From the NCBI GenBank assembly GCA_002315385.1, contig DCHZ01000013.1:1-59533 (forward strand): 59,533 bases of DNA, read 5' to 3'. The notes beneath the pieces were generated by a model. That model made no database searches. It saw only the letters and a list, made by a program, of their open reading frames with translations, and was not told where the DNA came from. The position numbers and the translations under genes are program-made. How positions within the stretch are numbered: position 1 is the stretch's first letter; each line of letters starts with the position of its first letter. Below are positions 17,041 to 25,489 of this stretch, one piece after another. Source of the stretch: Firmicutes bacterium UBA1739 (GTDB taxonomy: Bacteria > Bacillota > Clostridia > Peptostreptococcales > Anaerovoracaceae).

Positions 17041-17354
17041 TATTCTGCCTCCACATTTGTCATAGGTTCCACCGGTATTATTACTCTGATCATAGGTCCT
17101 ATTATCTGTATTGACTCCATAGGAAGAACTGCGTCATACGGAGTTTTGATTGTATCCCCTGCCTTAACCGGGATAAAATCTTCGCCCACAACGAGTACTA
17201 TAGGGTAATCCTCGGTGGCACTGACCAGTTCCTTTGACGGAACAGCGACCCCGTCAATTTTAGCCCTTCCGTATACTGTTATTACCTCTTCTTCGATAAT
17301 ATCAGTTCCTTCCGCATTATCCGGAGCTTCATTAATTATATCCTGTTTTTCCAT
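17040..17354 (-). CDS. Hypothetical protein, first gene of the MoaA-like/Fic-like operon
   Basis: 104 residues, not recognized. The first 25 residues are acidic and probably flexible (EAPDNAEGTDIIEEE). The rest looks beta-rich, with alternating hydrophobic residues (VITVYGRAKIDGVAVPSKEL, PIVLVVGEDFIPVKAGDT, QIIGPMIRVIIPVEP). It has no Cys, no membrane segment and no signal. AAAGGAAAG precedes the ATG. The stop overlaps the next start (TAATG), so it is made together with the MoaA-like protein. Confidence 0.7.
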   Translation of the reverse strand: MEKQDIINEAPDNAEGTDIIEEEVITVYGRAKIDGVAVPSKELVSATEDYPIVLVVGEDFIPVKAGDTIKTPYDAVLPMESIQIIGPMIRVIIPVEPMTNVEAE

Positions 17355-17469
17355 ATTAAATCTTTCCTTTCGGATTATTCAAATGCCCGCCGGCATTGAT
17401 TCTGCTGATTTTCAATTAAACCGACTGTTTGCGGTAAACAGCTACTGTTTTTAATTATACACTAAAATA

Positions 17470-17498
17470 TTGACTAATTACAACATCTGACTTAAACT
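17470..17498 (+). promoter_or_regulatory. Promoter giving a possibly leaderless mRNA
   Basis: TTGACT (17470-17475), a 17-base spacer and TAAACT (17493-17498). Transcription would begin about 17505, at or one or two bases before the ATG at 17507. No Shine-Dalgarno sequence is present upstream. Confidence 0.45.
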
Positions 17499-17506
17499 AT
17501 ATTATT

Positions 17507-18181
17507 ATGAAAAACATATATTTATCGAAAAACGCAAAGGATGAATTAAAGAATTATCTGACTCAGGCGGGATGGCTTCTGCGTCTGATTGATGGCAGTG
17601 CTTTTATTAACTCACCCATTGCCTGTCACCCGGATCTTTATATGTGCAAGCTGGGTGTCAGGGATGATGCTCCGGTTTTTCACGGAGACCCCGTTCTTCT
17701 TTCGGACACCTACCCGGGAGATATTATATTTAACGGAGCATGCACCGGAAAATTCTTTATTCATAATCTTAAATATACTTCGCGGGGGCTTCTGAAGACC
17801 GCCGAAATGTCCGGAATGATTCCCGTAAACACGCGCCAGGGTTATACAAAATGCAATCTGGCCGTTATTGACGAAAATTCAGTGATAACCTCTGATGCCG
17901 GCACGGCCGGAGCTATGGAAAAGGCAGGGATTCAGGTACTGCTCATAGAAAAAGGCCACATTCTGCTCTCAGGATATGATTACGGCTTCATCGGCGGCTG
18001 CTGCGGAAGAACAGGTTCCGAGATCATTTTTCACGGTGATTTGTCTTCGCATCCCGACTTCGAAAGAATAAAAAGCTTTATTGAATCCAAAGAATTGAAT
18101 CTGAAATACTTTGACACTTTTCCGCTGGAAGATATCGGTTCGATTATTCCGGAGATAACAGACGATGTTTATGATAGGTGA
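17507..18181 (+). CDS. DUF6873-like GME-fold protein
   Basis: 224 residues resembling the DUF6873 family, assigned from memory to the guanidino-group-modifying-enzyme fold. Conserved-looking parts are HPDLYMCKLG, GYTKCNLAVI, VITSDAGTAGAME and GFIGGCCGRTG. No enzymatic function is established for the family, and the His/Cys positions suggest but do not prove catalysis. Its last codons contain the AGGTG site of the Elp3-like gene that follows with a 5-base gap, so the two are coupled. Confidence 0.65.
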   Translation: MKNIYLSKNAKDELKNYLTQAGWLLRLIDGSAFINSPIACHPDLYMCKLGVRDDAPVFHGDPVLLSDTYPGDIIFNGACTGKFFIHNLKYTSRGLLKTAEMSGMIPVNTRQGYTKCNLAVIDENSVITSDAGTAGAMEKAGIQVLLIEKGHILLSGYDYGFIGGCCGRTGSEIIFHGDLSSHPDFERIKSFIESKELNLKYFDTFPLEDIGSIIPEITDDVYDR

Positions 18182-18186
18182 ATTCA

Positions 18187-19251
18187 ATGAAAAAACATGC
18201 AATAATACCTGTATTTATCCCGCATGAGGGCTGTCCCAACGACTGCGTATTCTGCAATCAGAAAAAAATAACGGCACGTACCCATGCGGAAGAGAAAATA
18301 AACATTGACGAGATTGCATCCCGTTACCTTTCGACGCTTAACAATCCCCGTCCGGAGATTCTTGAAATGGCTATGTACGGAGGCAGCTTCACCGGACTTT
18401 CTATCGAAAAACAAAACGAGTATCTGACTGCTGCAAAAAAATATAAAGACAACGGCATAATAGACCGAATCCACCTTTCCACAAGACCGGACTATATTAA
18501 TGAAGAAATTCTTGATAATCTTAAAGCTCACGGTGTGGATATCATTGAACTTGGAGTTCAGTCCTTTGACGATGAGGTTCTGAAACTGTCGGGACGCGGT
18601 CACGACAGCAGTGTGGTATACGAAAGCAGCCGCATGATAAAGGATTACGGTTTTACACTGGGTATTCAGCTCATGGCAGGTCTTCCCGGAGACACTCCCG
18701 AAAAAGCAGTTTACTCCGCACGGGAAACGGTAAAAATCGCTCCTTCTATTGCCAGAATCTACCCCACCATAGTAATCGAAGATACAAAGCTTCTCGACAT
18801 GTACAAATCAGGAGAATACTCTCCTCTTTCTCTGGATGAAGCTGTGGAAATATCAAAAGATATGTATAATGTTCTGTTCGATGCCGGGATAAATATTATT
18901 CGCGTCGGGCTTAAAAGCAGCGACATCATCAATGAAAACGGAGAGATTTACGGTTCTACCTTTCATCCCGCTTTCCGGCAGCTGGTGGAAAGCCGAATTG
19001 CCCGGGATAAAATCGAAGCTCAGCTTATCGGTCAGAAACCTGCCGGTGCTCCCGGTTCCGGGGACTGCGGCACCGACTCTCCGGTATTAGGTATATACTC
19101 AAATTCCCGCTCCTTCTCCAATATGATTGGTATGCGAGGGGCCAACAGAAAATATTTTGAGGAAAACTACCCCGGAATTAAATTCAAATATCTTAAAGAC
19201 GAAAAACTGCCCGACTATTCATATACTGTCATCTCACTTTGCCTGCCATAA
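18187..19251 (+). CDS. Elp3-like radical SAM protein
   Basis: 354-residue radical SAM enzyme. The cluster motif is HEGCPNDCVFCNQ (CxxxCxxC), and the GG motif is MYGGSFTGL. Other family marks are RPDYINEEIL, ELGVQSFDDEVL and GIQLMAGLPGDT. It lacks the acetyltransferase domain of true Elp3 and is the short form common in Clostridia. Whether it acts on tRNA is unknown. AGGTG (18176-18180) is 6 bases from ATG 18187, so this start is preferred over the GTG at 18178. It pairs with the DUF6873-like gene. Confidence 0.88.
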   Translation: MKKHAIIPVFIPHEGCPNDCVFCNQKKITARTHAEEKINIDEIASRYLSTLNNPRPEILEMAMYGGSFTGLSIEKQNEYLTAAKKYKDNGIIDRIHLSTRPDYINEEILDNLKAHGVDIIELGVQSFDDEVLKLSGRGHDSSVVYESSRMIKDYGFTLGIQLMAGLPGDTPEKAVYSARETVKIAPSIARIYPTIVIEDTKLLDMYKSGEYSPLSLDEAVEISKDMYNVLFDAGINIIRVGLKSSDIINENGEIYGSTFHPAFRQLVESRIARDKIEAQLIGQKPAGAPGSGDCGTDSPVLGIYSNSRSFSNMIGMRGANRKYFEENYPGIKFKYLKDEKLPDYSYTVISLCLP

Positions 19252-19286
19252 GCGGGGCGAAAATAATATACAAGAAGGATTAAACA

Positions 19287-21530
19287 ATGATTACAAAAAT
19301 ACTCACAGCAGTTATGCTGATTTTATCCGGTACCATTGCCGGATATATCACTAACAAATACGCAGTAAAATGGTTATTCAAACCGGTAAAGCTTTTCGGG
19401 AAAGAGCTTTTCGACGTAAGCATTCTCGGTACCGATGAAAAACAGGAGGCTTTTATTGACAGTCTGAGCGACTGCGTGGAGCAGAAAATTCTCACCAATG
19501 AGATTCTGAGAAAAGAATTTCTCAACGATACAATGAAATCTCATATTGACGAAATAGTGGATTACTTTATCGACGAGGCTCTGCCTGACAGCTTTAAAAA
19601 GGTCCGCTTCAACCAGCTGAAAGGCTTTTCCGAAACAGGAAAATCTCTCAGGGATTTTGTTTCGGATATTCTTAACGAACAGCTGAGTCCCCTGGCAGGG
19701 GCTGTACTTGATTCCATAAATATTTCGGAGTATATAAGCGAAGACCAGATTGATTCGGGTTCCGACAATCTGTATGACTGCATCAAACATGCGGTTCTCA
19801 CCAATCAGGAAATCAAAGATCAGATCGGCGGAATTATTCCGGAGCTTCTGTTTACATCCATGTTCAATTCCGACGGCCGCTCGGCAATAGGCAAACTCGC
19901 CGGCATCCTGTTCAAAGGAGGCTTTTCTTCCGATATGTCTTCCATGAGTTTTCCGGAAAAGATCAGTATGTCAGTAAAAAGAATCATATCCTCGGCGGTT
20001 TCGGGATTTGTTGAAAACAGGTCTGTAAATTCATATCTCAAACCGGAATCCAGAGAAATGCTTGTCGCAAAACTCAGAGACAGGCTGATGAAAAAATATG
20101 ACGATGTAATGGAAGAAATTTCCGACAAAAATATCGGCAGCCTTACCTCTGTTCTTTCCGGTAATGAAAAGATAAAAAGACTGATTTCCGATATGATTTA
20201 TGACTATCTGAACAAAAATATCAACTCTATTATCGGAGGCAGAGTCAAAGAAACAACAGCCATGGCTTTGGGTCGCCTCGATCCGGACCAGCTCTGTGAT
20301 GTTGCGGAAAGGCTGATGCGGGGAGAGCTTAAATACCTTTCTCTCTTTGGAGGAGCCATCGGGTTCCTGCTGAGTATACCGGCTTTATTTATCACTCTCG
20401 GGAGCTTTACTCCCTTTGGTTTTCCGCTCGGCATCGGTTCACTGATTTTCCTTATTATCCTAATGGGAGGTATCGGTGTTCTTACAAATGTTATCGCAAT
20501 ATGGATGTTTTTCCATCCTTATAAAGAAATCGGTTTTCTGGCTAAATTCAAACACACCCGTTGTTTTTCCCGGGGTCTTATTCTTCAGAATCAGAAAGTG
20601 TTTGCACATACTCTGGGGGAATATATCGGCACGGAGCTTCTCACCGCTCAGAGCATCGGAAAAATGCTGGAACACCATAAAGACAGCTTTATCGGACTTT
20701 TCAGCCGGAATATCTATCCTTATATCATAGAATTTCTAAAAGAACAATCCGGCAAAAGGATGCTTTCGGCAAGAATATCAGCATTTGTGTTTAACAGATT
20801 TTTCGAATCAAAGAACAGAAGCGGAGAATTTATCAGTGATAAGATCGGCGATCTTACCTTCGGTTCGATTATCAACCTGAACGATCCGATTACGTATTCA
20901 AAGGCTTCCGAGCTTTATCTGCATCTTCTGGATAAGCTCTCCGCGCCGCCGGATCCCGATGATTCGGAGGCTTATGACTTCAGATTTATTTCCTATGCAC
21001 TTTCAGGCATGATAAAAGAAAGCCCTTCGCTGAGAGGAAAAGTCTGGAATTTACTGGAAACATTTTATACATCTGAGCTTGCGGACAGAAAGATAAACAG
21101 CTTTTTTGTTATGAACATATTAGCTGATTCAATATCCAAAACCATCGGAAAGCTATTTACGAATTATGACGCATTTGAGGATTTCAGAACAACTGTAGAT
21201 CTCTGCATTAACCGTATTTCCGATGACAGCGACAGAATTCTGTCTCCGGAATTCGCCGAAGACATTTCGAAAAAATGTGCGGTGGCAATATATGACTCGA
21301 TTCAGGATTGTCTGCCGGCTCTCGTTAAGGATATCCATATTGCTGCCATTACCGAAGAAAGAGTGGCTTCTCTCTCACCGGAGGAAATACAAAGTCTGGT
21401 TCGCTCCTTCGCATCGGACGCCTTCAAAAAACTCTATGCCCTGGGAAGCATAGGATGTGTATTCGGAATAAACACATATCTTGCCTTTCTGTTCTTCATT
21501 ATTGACAGGATATGCGACAGAAACAAATAG
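19287..21530 (+). CDS. DUF445 family membrane protein
   Basis: A 747-residue protein of the DUF445 (YheB-like) family. An N-terminal membrane segment contains the family mark GTIAGYITNKYAVKWLFKP. A second hydrophobic pair near residues 350-410 repeats the pattern as GVLTNVIAIWMFFHPYKEIG, followed by FSRGLILQNQKVFAHTLG. A C-terminal membrane segment ends the protein. Function is unknown. AAGGA lies 9 bases before the ATG. Longer than the typical 400-residue members because the unit is in effect duplicated. Confidence 0.82.
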   Translation: MITKILTAVMLILSGTIAGYITNKYAVKWLFKPVKLFGKELFDVSILGTDEKQEAFIDSLSDCVEQKILTNEILRKEFLNDTMKSHIDEIVDYFIDEALPDSFKKVRFNQLKGFSETGKSLRDFVSDILNEQLSPLAGAVLDSINISEYISEDQIDSGSDNLYDCIKHAVLTNQEIKDQIGGIIPELLFTSMFNSDGRSAIGKLAGILFKGGFSSDMSSMSFPEKISMSVKRIISSAVSGFVENRSVNSYLKPESREMLVAKLRDRLMKKYDDVMEEISDKNIGSLTSVLSGNEKIKRLISDMIYDYLNKNINSIIGGRVKETTAMALGRLDPDQLCDVAERLMRGELKYLSLFGGAIGFLLSIPALFITLGSFTPFGFPLGIGSLIFLIILMGGIGVLTNVIAIWMFFHPYKEIGFLAKFKHTRCFSRGLILQNQKVFAHTLGEYIGTELLTAQSIGKMLEHHKDSFIGLFSRNIYPYIIEFLKEQSGKRMLSARISAFVFNRFFESKNRSGEFISDKIGDLTFGSIINLNDPITYSKASELYLHLLDKLSAPPDPDDSEAYDFRFISYALSGMIKESPSLRGKVWNLLETFYTSELADRKINSFFVMNILADSISKTIGKLFTNYDAFEDFRTTVDLCINRISDDSDRILSPEFAEDISKKCAVAIYDSIQDCLPALVKDIHIAAITEERVASLSPEEIQSLVRSFASDAFKKLYALGSIGCVFGINTYLAFLFFIIDRICDRNK

Positions 21531-21630
21531 AATGATTACGGAACTGCAGATCATTAAGACTCATGCCGGTACCTTTAGTTTATTGACTCATATATTCATG
21601 TGACCGGCATAAAAGAAAGAGGGAAATATT

Positions 21631-22389
21631 ATGAAAAAGTTTATTTCATGGAATGTTAACGGTATCCGGGCCTGTGTCGGAAAAGGGTTTATGGATTTTT
21701 TTCTGGAATCAGATGCCGATTTCTTCTGTCTTCAGGAAACAAAGCTTCAGGCGGGTCAGATAGAGCTTGAACTTCCGGGATATCATCAATTCTGGAACTA
21801 TGCCGAAAAAAAGGGTTACTCCGGTACAGCTGTTTTTGCCAAAACCGAGCCCCTCAGTGTAAGCTACGGTCTGGGAATAGAAGAACATGATCACGAAGGA
21901 AGGGTAATTACGCTGGAATATCCGGAATACTATCTTGTTACCTGCTACACTCCCAATTCACAGTCTGAGCTTGCCCGTCTCGACTACAGGATGGAGTGGG
22001 AGGACGCTTTCCGCACATATCTTAAAACACTGGACGAAAAGAAGCCTGTGATTTTCTGCGGAGATTTAAATGTGGCACACAGGGAAATCGATTTGAAGAA
22101 CCCTAAAACCAACAGAAAAAATGCCGGCTTTACCGATGAAGAGCGAGAAAAGTTCTCGCTTCTTCTGGATTCCGGCTTTACCGACAGCTTCAGATACTTT
22201 TATCCTGACATGACTGATATCTATTCATGGTGGTCCTACAGATTCAAGGCAAGAGAAAAAAATGCCGGATGGCGTATTGATTATTTCTGTATTTCAGACA
22301 GACTCTGCGAAAAAATGAAATCCGCATCCATACATACGGAAATCTTAGGTTCCGACCACTGCCCTGTTGAAATGGAGGTTGACATATGA
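21631..22389 (+). CDS. exoA: Exodeoxyribonuclease III / AP endonuclease
   Basis: 252-residue exonuclease III family DNA-repair enzyme acting at abasic sites. Motifs are SWNVNGIRA, the catalytic Glu in CLQETKLQ, GDLNVAH, WWSYRF and the terminal GSDHCPVE. GAGGGAAATATT precedes the ATG. It overlaps a small membrane-protein gene by ATGA. Length and motifs are those of a complete enzyme. Confidence 0.96.
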   Translation: MKKFISWNVNGIRACVGKGFMDFFLESDADFFCLQETKLQAGQIELELPGYHQFWNYAEKKGYSGTAVFAKTEPLSVSYGLGIEEHDHEGRVITLEYPEYYLVTCYTPNSQSELARLDYRMEWEDAFRTYLKTLDEKKPVIFCGDLNVAHREIDLKNPKTNRKNAGFTDEEREKFSLLLDSGFTDSFRYFYPDMTDIYSWWSYRFKAREKNAGWRIDYFCISDRLCEKMKSASIHTEILGSDHCPVEMEVDI

Positions 22390-22565
22390 TAACAAAGCAT
22401 CCTAAACTTTTCGGTATTCTTCTGATTCTGTGTGCCCTGGTATTTTTTATTGCCGGTGTAACGCTGTTCATAAAACAGCACAGTTATCTTGCAATTTTCT
22501 CATGGCTTGTCGTGATGATTCTCATTATCCTGGCAATAAACTGCATGTGGACTTTCAGGAAATGA
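22386..22565 (+). CDS. Small two-segment membrane protein
   Basis: 59 residues, not recognized. Two hydrophobic helices (LFGILLILCALVFFIAG and YLAIFSWLVVMILIIL) are joined by a short basic turn (FIKQHS). The start overlaps the exoA stop as ATGA, so translation is likely coupled. A terminator follows 30 bases later. It is short, but the frame, coupling and hydrophobic pattern support a real gene. Confidence 0.6.
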   Translation: MITKHPKLFGILLILCALVFFIAGVTLFIKQHSYLAIFSWLVVMILIILAINCMWTFRK

Positions 22566-22594
22566 TTCAGACAGCAATCCCGATACAGAGCATC

Positions 22595-22627
22595 GAAGAG
22601 CTGCCGCATTGCGACAGCTCTTCTTTT
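22595..22627. terminator. Bidirectional intrinsic terminator
   Basis: GAAGAGCTG (22595-22603) pairs with CAGCTCTTC (22615-22623), followed by a T-rich TTTTA. It lies between the convergent exoA/small-protein genes and potD and overlaps the potD stop codon at 22626-22628. Confidence 0.75.
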
Positions 22628-23843
22628 ATCGGTTTTCCCGATTCTTTTTTCTCTTTCTCACAACCCAGGACACCACAATTCCCGTTACGGAAACTATCAT
22701 GAACACAGGCATGAACCATTTGTTGTACCCGGAATCATCCGCCAGAATGTCTGTCCATAACGCATCCAGAAACAGATTCGTTTCCTCTGACAGCGCCGTA
22801 TATGCAACATCATTTGAAAGATCTTTCTGATCCGGATATAAATCCGTATTATTCTTCACCTCATCATCAAGAAGCTCCCTGGCCGCGGTATTCGGTGTGG
22901 AGTACTGTATATACTCCATATTATCCGCCGCCACCTGAGGCTCATTCAGAAAATTGATATACATCTCGGCAGCCTCTTTGTTTTTTGCATCTGCCGGTAT
23001 GCATGCTGCATCGACAAACAGATTCGTCGCATCCGGAATGAACACTTTTAGATTCTCGTTTACCTCTTTCATTATGTAATAGTCGCCCACATAATATGCC
23101 GCCACCGCAGCTTCGTTATTCTGCATTTTATCGAAAACCTGATCCATTACATAAGCCTGAACAAGAGGCTTCTGTTTTTTCAGTAATTCCGCCGCTTCCC
23201 CAAGCTCATCTCTGTCCTCGGTGTTAATGTCATATCCCAGAGCCATAAGTGCGACACCGAAGGCATCTCTTGAGTTTTTAAACATAAGTATGCTTCCGGC
23301 CAGAGATTCATCCCACAGAATGTCCCATCCGGTCACCTCATGCCCTACCATCTTTTCATTGTAAATAATCGCAACCCGGTTCACCGCATACGGAACCGAA
23401 TAAAGCTGTTCCGGGTCGTAGGTCGGATTAAGCAGAGTTTTTTCAATATATTTCATATTCGGGATATTGTCATAATCTATCGGCTGAAGCATTCCCTCAC
23501 TTATCATTCTTGAAATCATATAGTCTGAAGGGAAAACAACATCATAGGAGTTTGCTCCGCTTTTCATTTTTGCATATAAAGCTTCGCAGGTTTCATAATT
23601 AAGATAGTTTACTTTTATACCCGTAAGTTCGGTAAACTCCGCATTAATATCCATAAGGCCATCCTCCCCACAGGAAAGATACTCTCCCCAGTTATATACA
23701 TTAATTTCTATTCCTTTGTCCTGAAATCTGCCGTAATACTCCATATCGTAGGTTTCTTCATCCTGAGGAGCAGCAAAAGCGAACATCGGAAAAGCTGCTG
23801 TCATTAGTATAAAAACAACAGCCGCAGTCAATACTTTTCTCAA
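22626..23843 (-). CDS. potD: Spermidine/putrescine-binding protein PotD with C-terminal membrane anchor
   Basis: 405-residue substrate-binding protein of a polyamine ABC importer. After a signal peptide ending about AFAAPQ it shows EINVYNWGEYLS, SYDVVFPSDYMI and LYSVPYAVNRVAIIYN, typical of PotD. There is no lipobox cysteine. A hydrophobic segment near residues 374-394 (FMPVFMIVSVTGIVVSWVV) followed by RKRKK would anchor it from the C-terminus. That replaces the usual lipoprotein tether of Gram-positive binding proteins. It is last of potABCD, 3 bases after potC. Confidence 0.92.
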   Translation of the reverse strand: MRKVLTAAVVFILMTAAFPMFAFAAPQDEETYDMEYYGRFQDKGIEINVYNWGEYLSCGEDGLMDINAEFTELTGIKVNYLNYETCEALYAKMKSGANSYDVVFPSDYMISRMISEGMLQPIDYDNIPNMKYIEKTLLNPTYDPEQLYSVPYAVNRVAIIYNEKMVGHEVTGWDILWDESLAGSILMFKNSRDAFGVALMALGYDINTEDRDELGEAAELLKKQKPLVQAYVMDQVFDKMQNNEAAVAAYYVGDYYIMKEVNENLKVFIPDATNLFVDAACIPADAKNKEAAEMYINFLNEPQVAADNMEYIQYSTPNTAARELLDDEVKNNTDLYPDQKDLSNDVAYTALSEETNLFLDALWTDILADDSGYNKWFMPVFMIVSVTGIVVSWVVRKRKKNRENR

Positions 23844-23846
23844 GGC

Positions 23847-24680
23847 TTAATCCTCCTCTTTTTTTCTGTCTCTGACAGCCTGCCGGTTCCGGTTGATATT
23901 TCTTCTTTCCACCAGATTAACAGCTATCAGCACTATCAATACCACCACAAAAAGAAGTGTGGATATTGCATTGATTTTCGGGCTGACTCTCTTTTTTGTC
24001 ATCGCGTATATCAGAACCGACAATGTCTGATGTTTAGCCCCTGTCGTAAAATACGATACAACGAAGTCATCCAGAGAGAAAGTCAGTGCCATAAGAAAGC
24101 CTGATACAATTCCGGGTCTGATTTCATGAATTACCACTTTATAGAATGCCTGCCAGTGGCTGCATCCCAGATCCATGGCCGCATCCACAAGAGAGCCGTC
24201 CATCTGCCTCAGTTTTGGCAGCACATTGAGAATAACATAGGGAACATTAAAAGTAATATGTGCTATTATCAGTGTCGCCCAGCCGAACTGAAACGGAACT
24301 CCGACGGAATTCAGAGCATTTTTGGCAACAACAAACAGAAGCATGAAGGATACGCCCGTAATTATCTCCGGATTGAGAATGGGAAGATATGTTAATCCCA
24401 TTATTCCGCTCCTGAATTTACCTTCCATTCTATTGAGCCCCACAGCTGCGGCGGTTCCCATAACCGTTGCAAACACCGATGCCGTTATCGCTACTATCAG
24501 AGTAGTAAGCAATGCATCCATTATAGCCGCATCATGAAACAGAGCCGAATACCATTTCCAGGTAAAGCCCGTAAAGGTTCTTCCCTTGGATTCATTAAAT
24601 GAAAATATTATCAGTACAAATATGGGTGCATACAGGAAAGCCATGAAAACTCCCAGGTATGTTTTCGCAAAAGTTTTCAT
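23847..24680 (-). CDS. potC: Polyamine ABC transporter permease PotC
   Basis: 277-residue permease with six predicted membrane segments. The EAA loop that contacts the ATPase reads DAAMDLGCSHWQAFYKVVIH. GRTFTGFTWKWYSALF near the start is typical of PotC. It overlaps potB by 4 bases and is followed by potD. The very basic, charged C-terminus (NRQAVRDRKKEED) is cytoplasmic. Confidence 0.95.
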   Translation of the reverse strand: MKTFAKTYLGVFMAFLYAPIFVLIIFSFNESKGRTFTGFTWKWYSALFHDAAIMDALLTTLIVAITASVFATVMGTAAAVGLNRMEGKFRSGIMGLTYLPILNPEIITGVSFMLLFVVAKNALNSVGVPFQFGWATLIIAHITFNVPYVILNVLPKLRQMDGSLVDAAMDLGCSHWQAFYKVVIHEIRPGIVSGFLMALTFSLDDFVVSYFTTGAKHQTLSVLIYAMTKKRVSPKINAISTLLFVVVLIVLIAVNLVERRNINRNRQAVRDRKKEED

Positions 24681-25489
24681 AACAGCTTTTCCTCCAGATC
24701 ATCATCGTTAAGAAATCCCGATACACTCATAATCAGCATTACCAGCAGCATAAGCACCAGTGAAATTGCGGAACCGAGATTCGGATTATATGCATTTCCC
24801 AGGAACTGCAGCTCGATAATATCACCTATAAGCTGATTTCCTCCGCCCCCAAGCATCTGAGAAATAATAAACGTGCTGACAGCCGGCACGAAAACCATAA
24901 TGATTCCGGTCTTTATCCCGGGAAGGCTCAGCGGCAGAACCACTTCAGACAGAACTCTTGCAGGACTTGCACCCAAATCCTGGGCTGCTTCAATAACATC
25001 TTTTCCGATTTTCGTCATTACCGAATTCAGCGGAAGTATCATAAACGGAATATAGTTGTAAACCATTCCCAGAACCACCGCTCCCTGGGTATTTATCATT
25101 TCAAAAGGCCCAAGGCCGAAAACTCCGAAAATCTGATTAATAATACCGTTGTTTTCCAGAATAGACATCCAGCCGTAGGTTCTCAGCAGAAAATTCATCC
25201 ACATCGGTAGCATTATCAGTAAAAGAATAGTTCCGGATACCATTGCACTGCTTCTTGACATATAATACGCAATGGGATATCCCATCACAAGACATATTGC
25301 GGTGGATATCGCTGAAAGCCATATGGATTTCATCAGTACGTTGGAATAGCGTCCTGCCTGTATAATATTATCAACAGTGAAGCTTCCTGCAGTATCCGTA
25401 AAAGCGAAATATACTATCAGACCCAGCGGAATGGCAATAAACAGCAATGCCCACGCCACATAGGGGTAAGAAACTGCTTTTATTTTCAT
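24677..25489 (-). CDS. potB: Polyamine ABC transporter permease PotB
   Basis: 270-residue permease. The EAA loop reads EAAQDLGASPARVLSEVVLP, and GYPIAYYMSR and RTYGWMSILENNG are PotB marks. Overlaps potA and potC by 4 bases each, so the operon is translationally coupled. It forms the channel with PotC. Confidence 0.95.
   Translation of the reverse strand: MKIKAVSYPYVAWALLFIAIPLGLIVYFAFTDTAGSFTVDNIIQAGRYSNVLMKSIWLSAISTAICLVMGYPIAYYMSRSSAMVSGTILLLIMLPMWMNFLLRTYGWMSILENNGIINQIFGVFGLGPFEMINTQGAVVLGMVYNYIPFMILPLNSVMTKIGKDVIEAAQDLGASPARVLSEVVLPLSLPGIKTGIIMVFVPAVSTFIISQMLGGGGNQLIGDIIELQFLGNAYNPNLGSAISLVLMLLVMLIMSVSGFLNDDDLEEKLL

Noticed and set aside
18184..18603. 139-codon minus-strand frame opposite the Elp3-like gene
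   Set aside because: It is the complement of a well-recognized radical SAM gene and has no family features or ribosome site.
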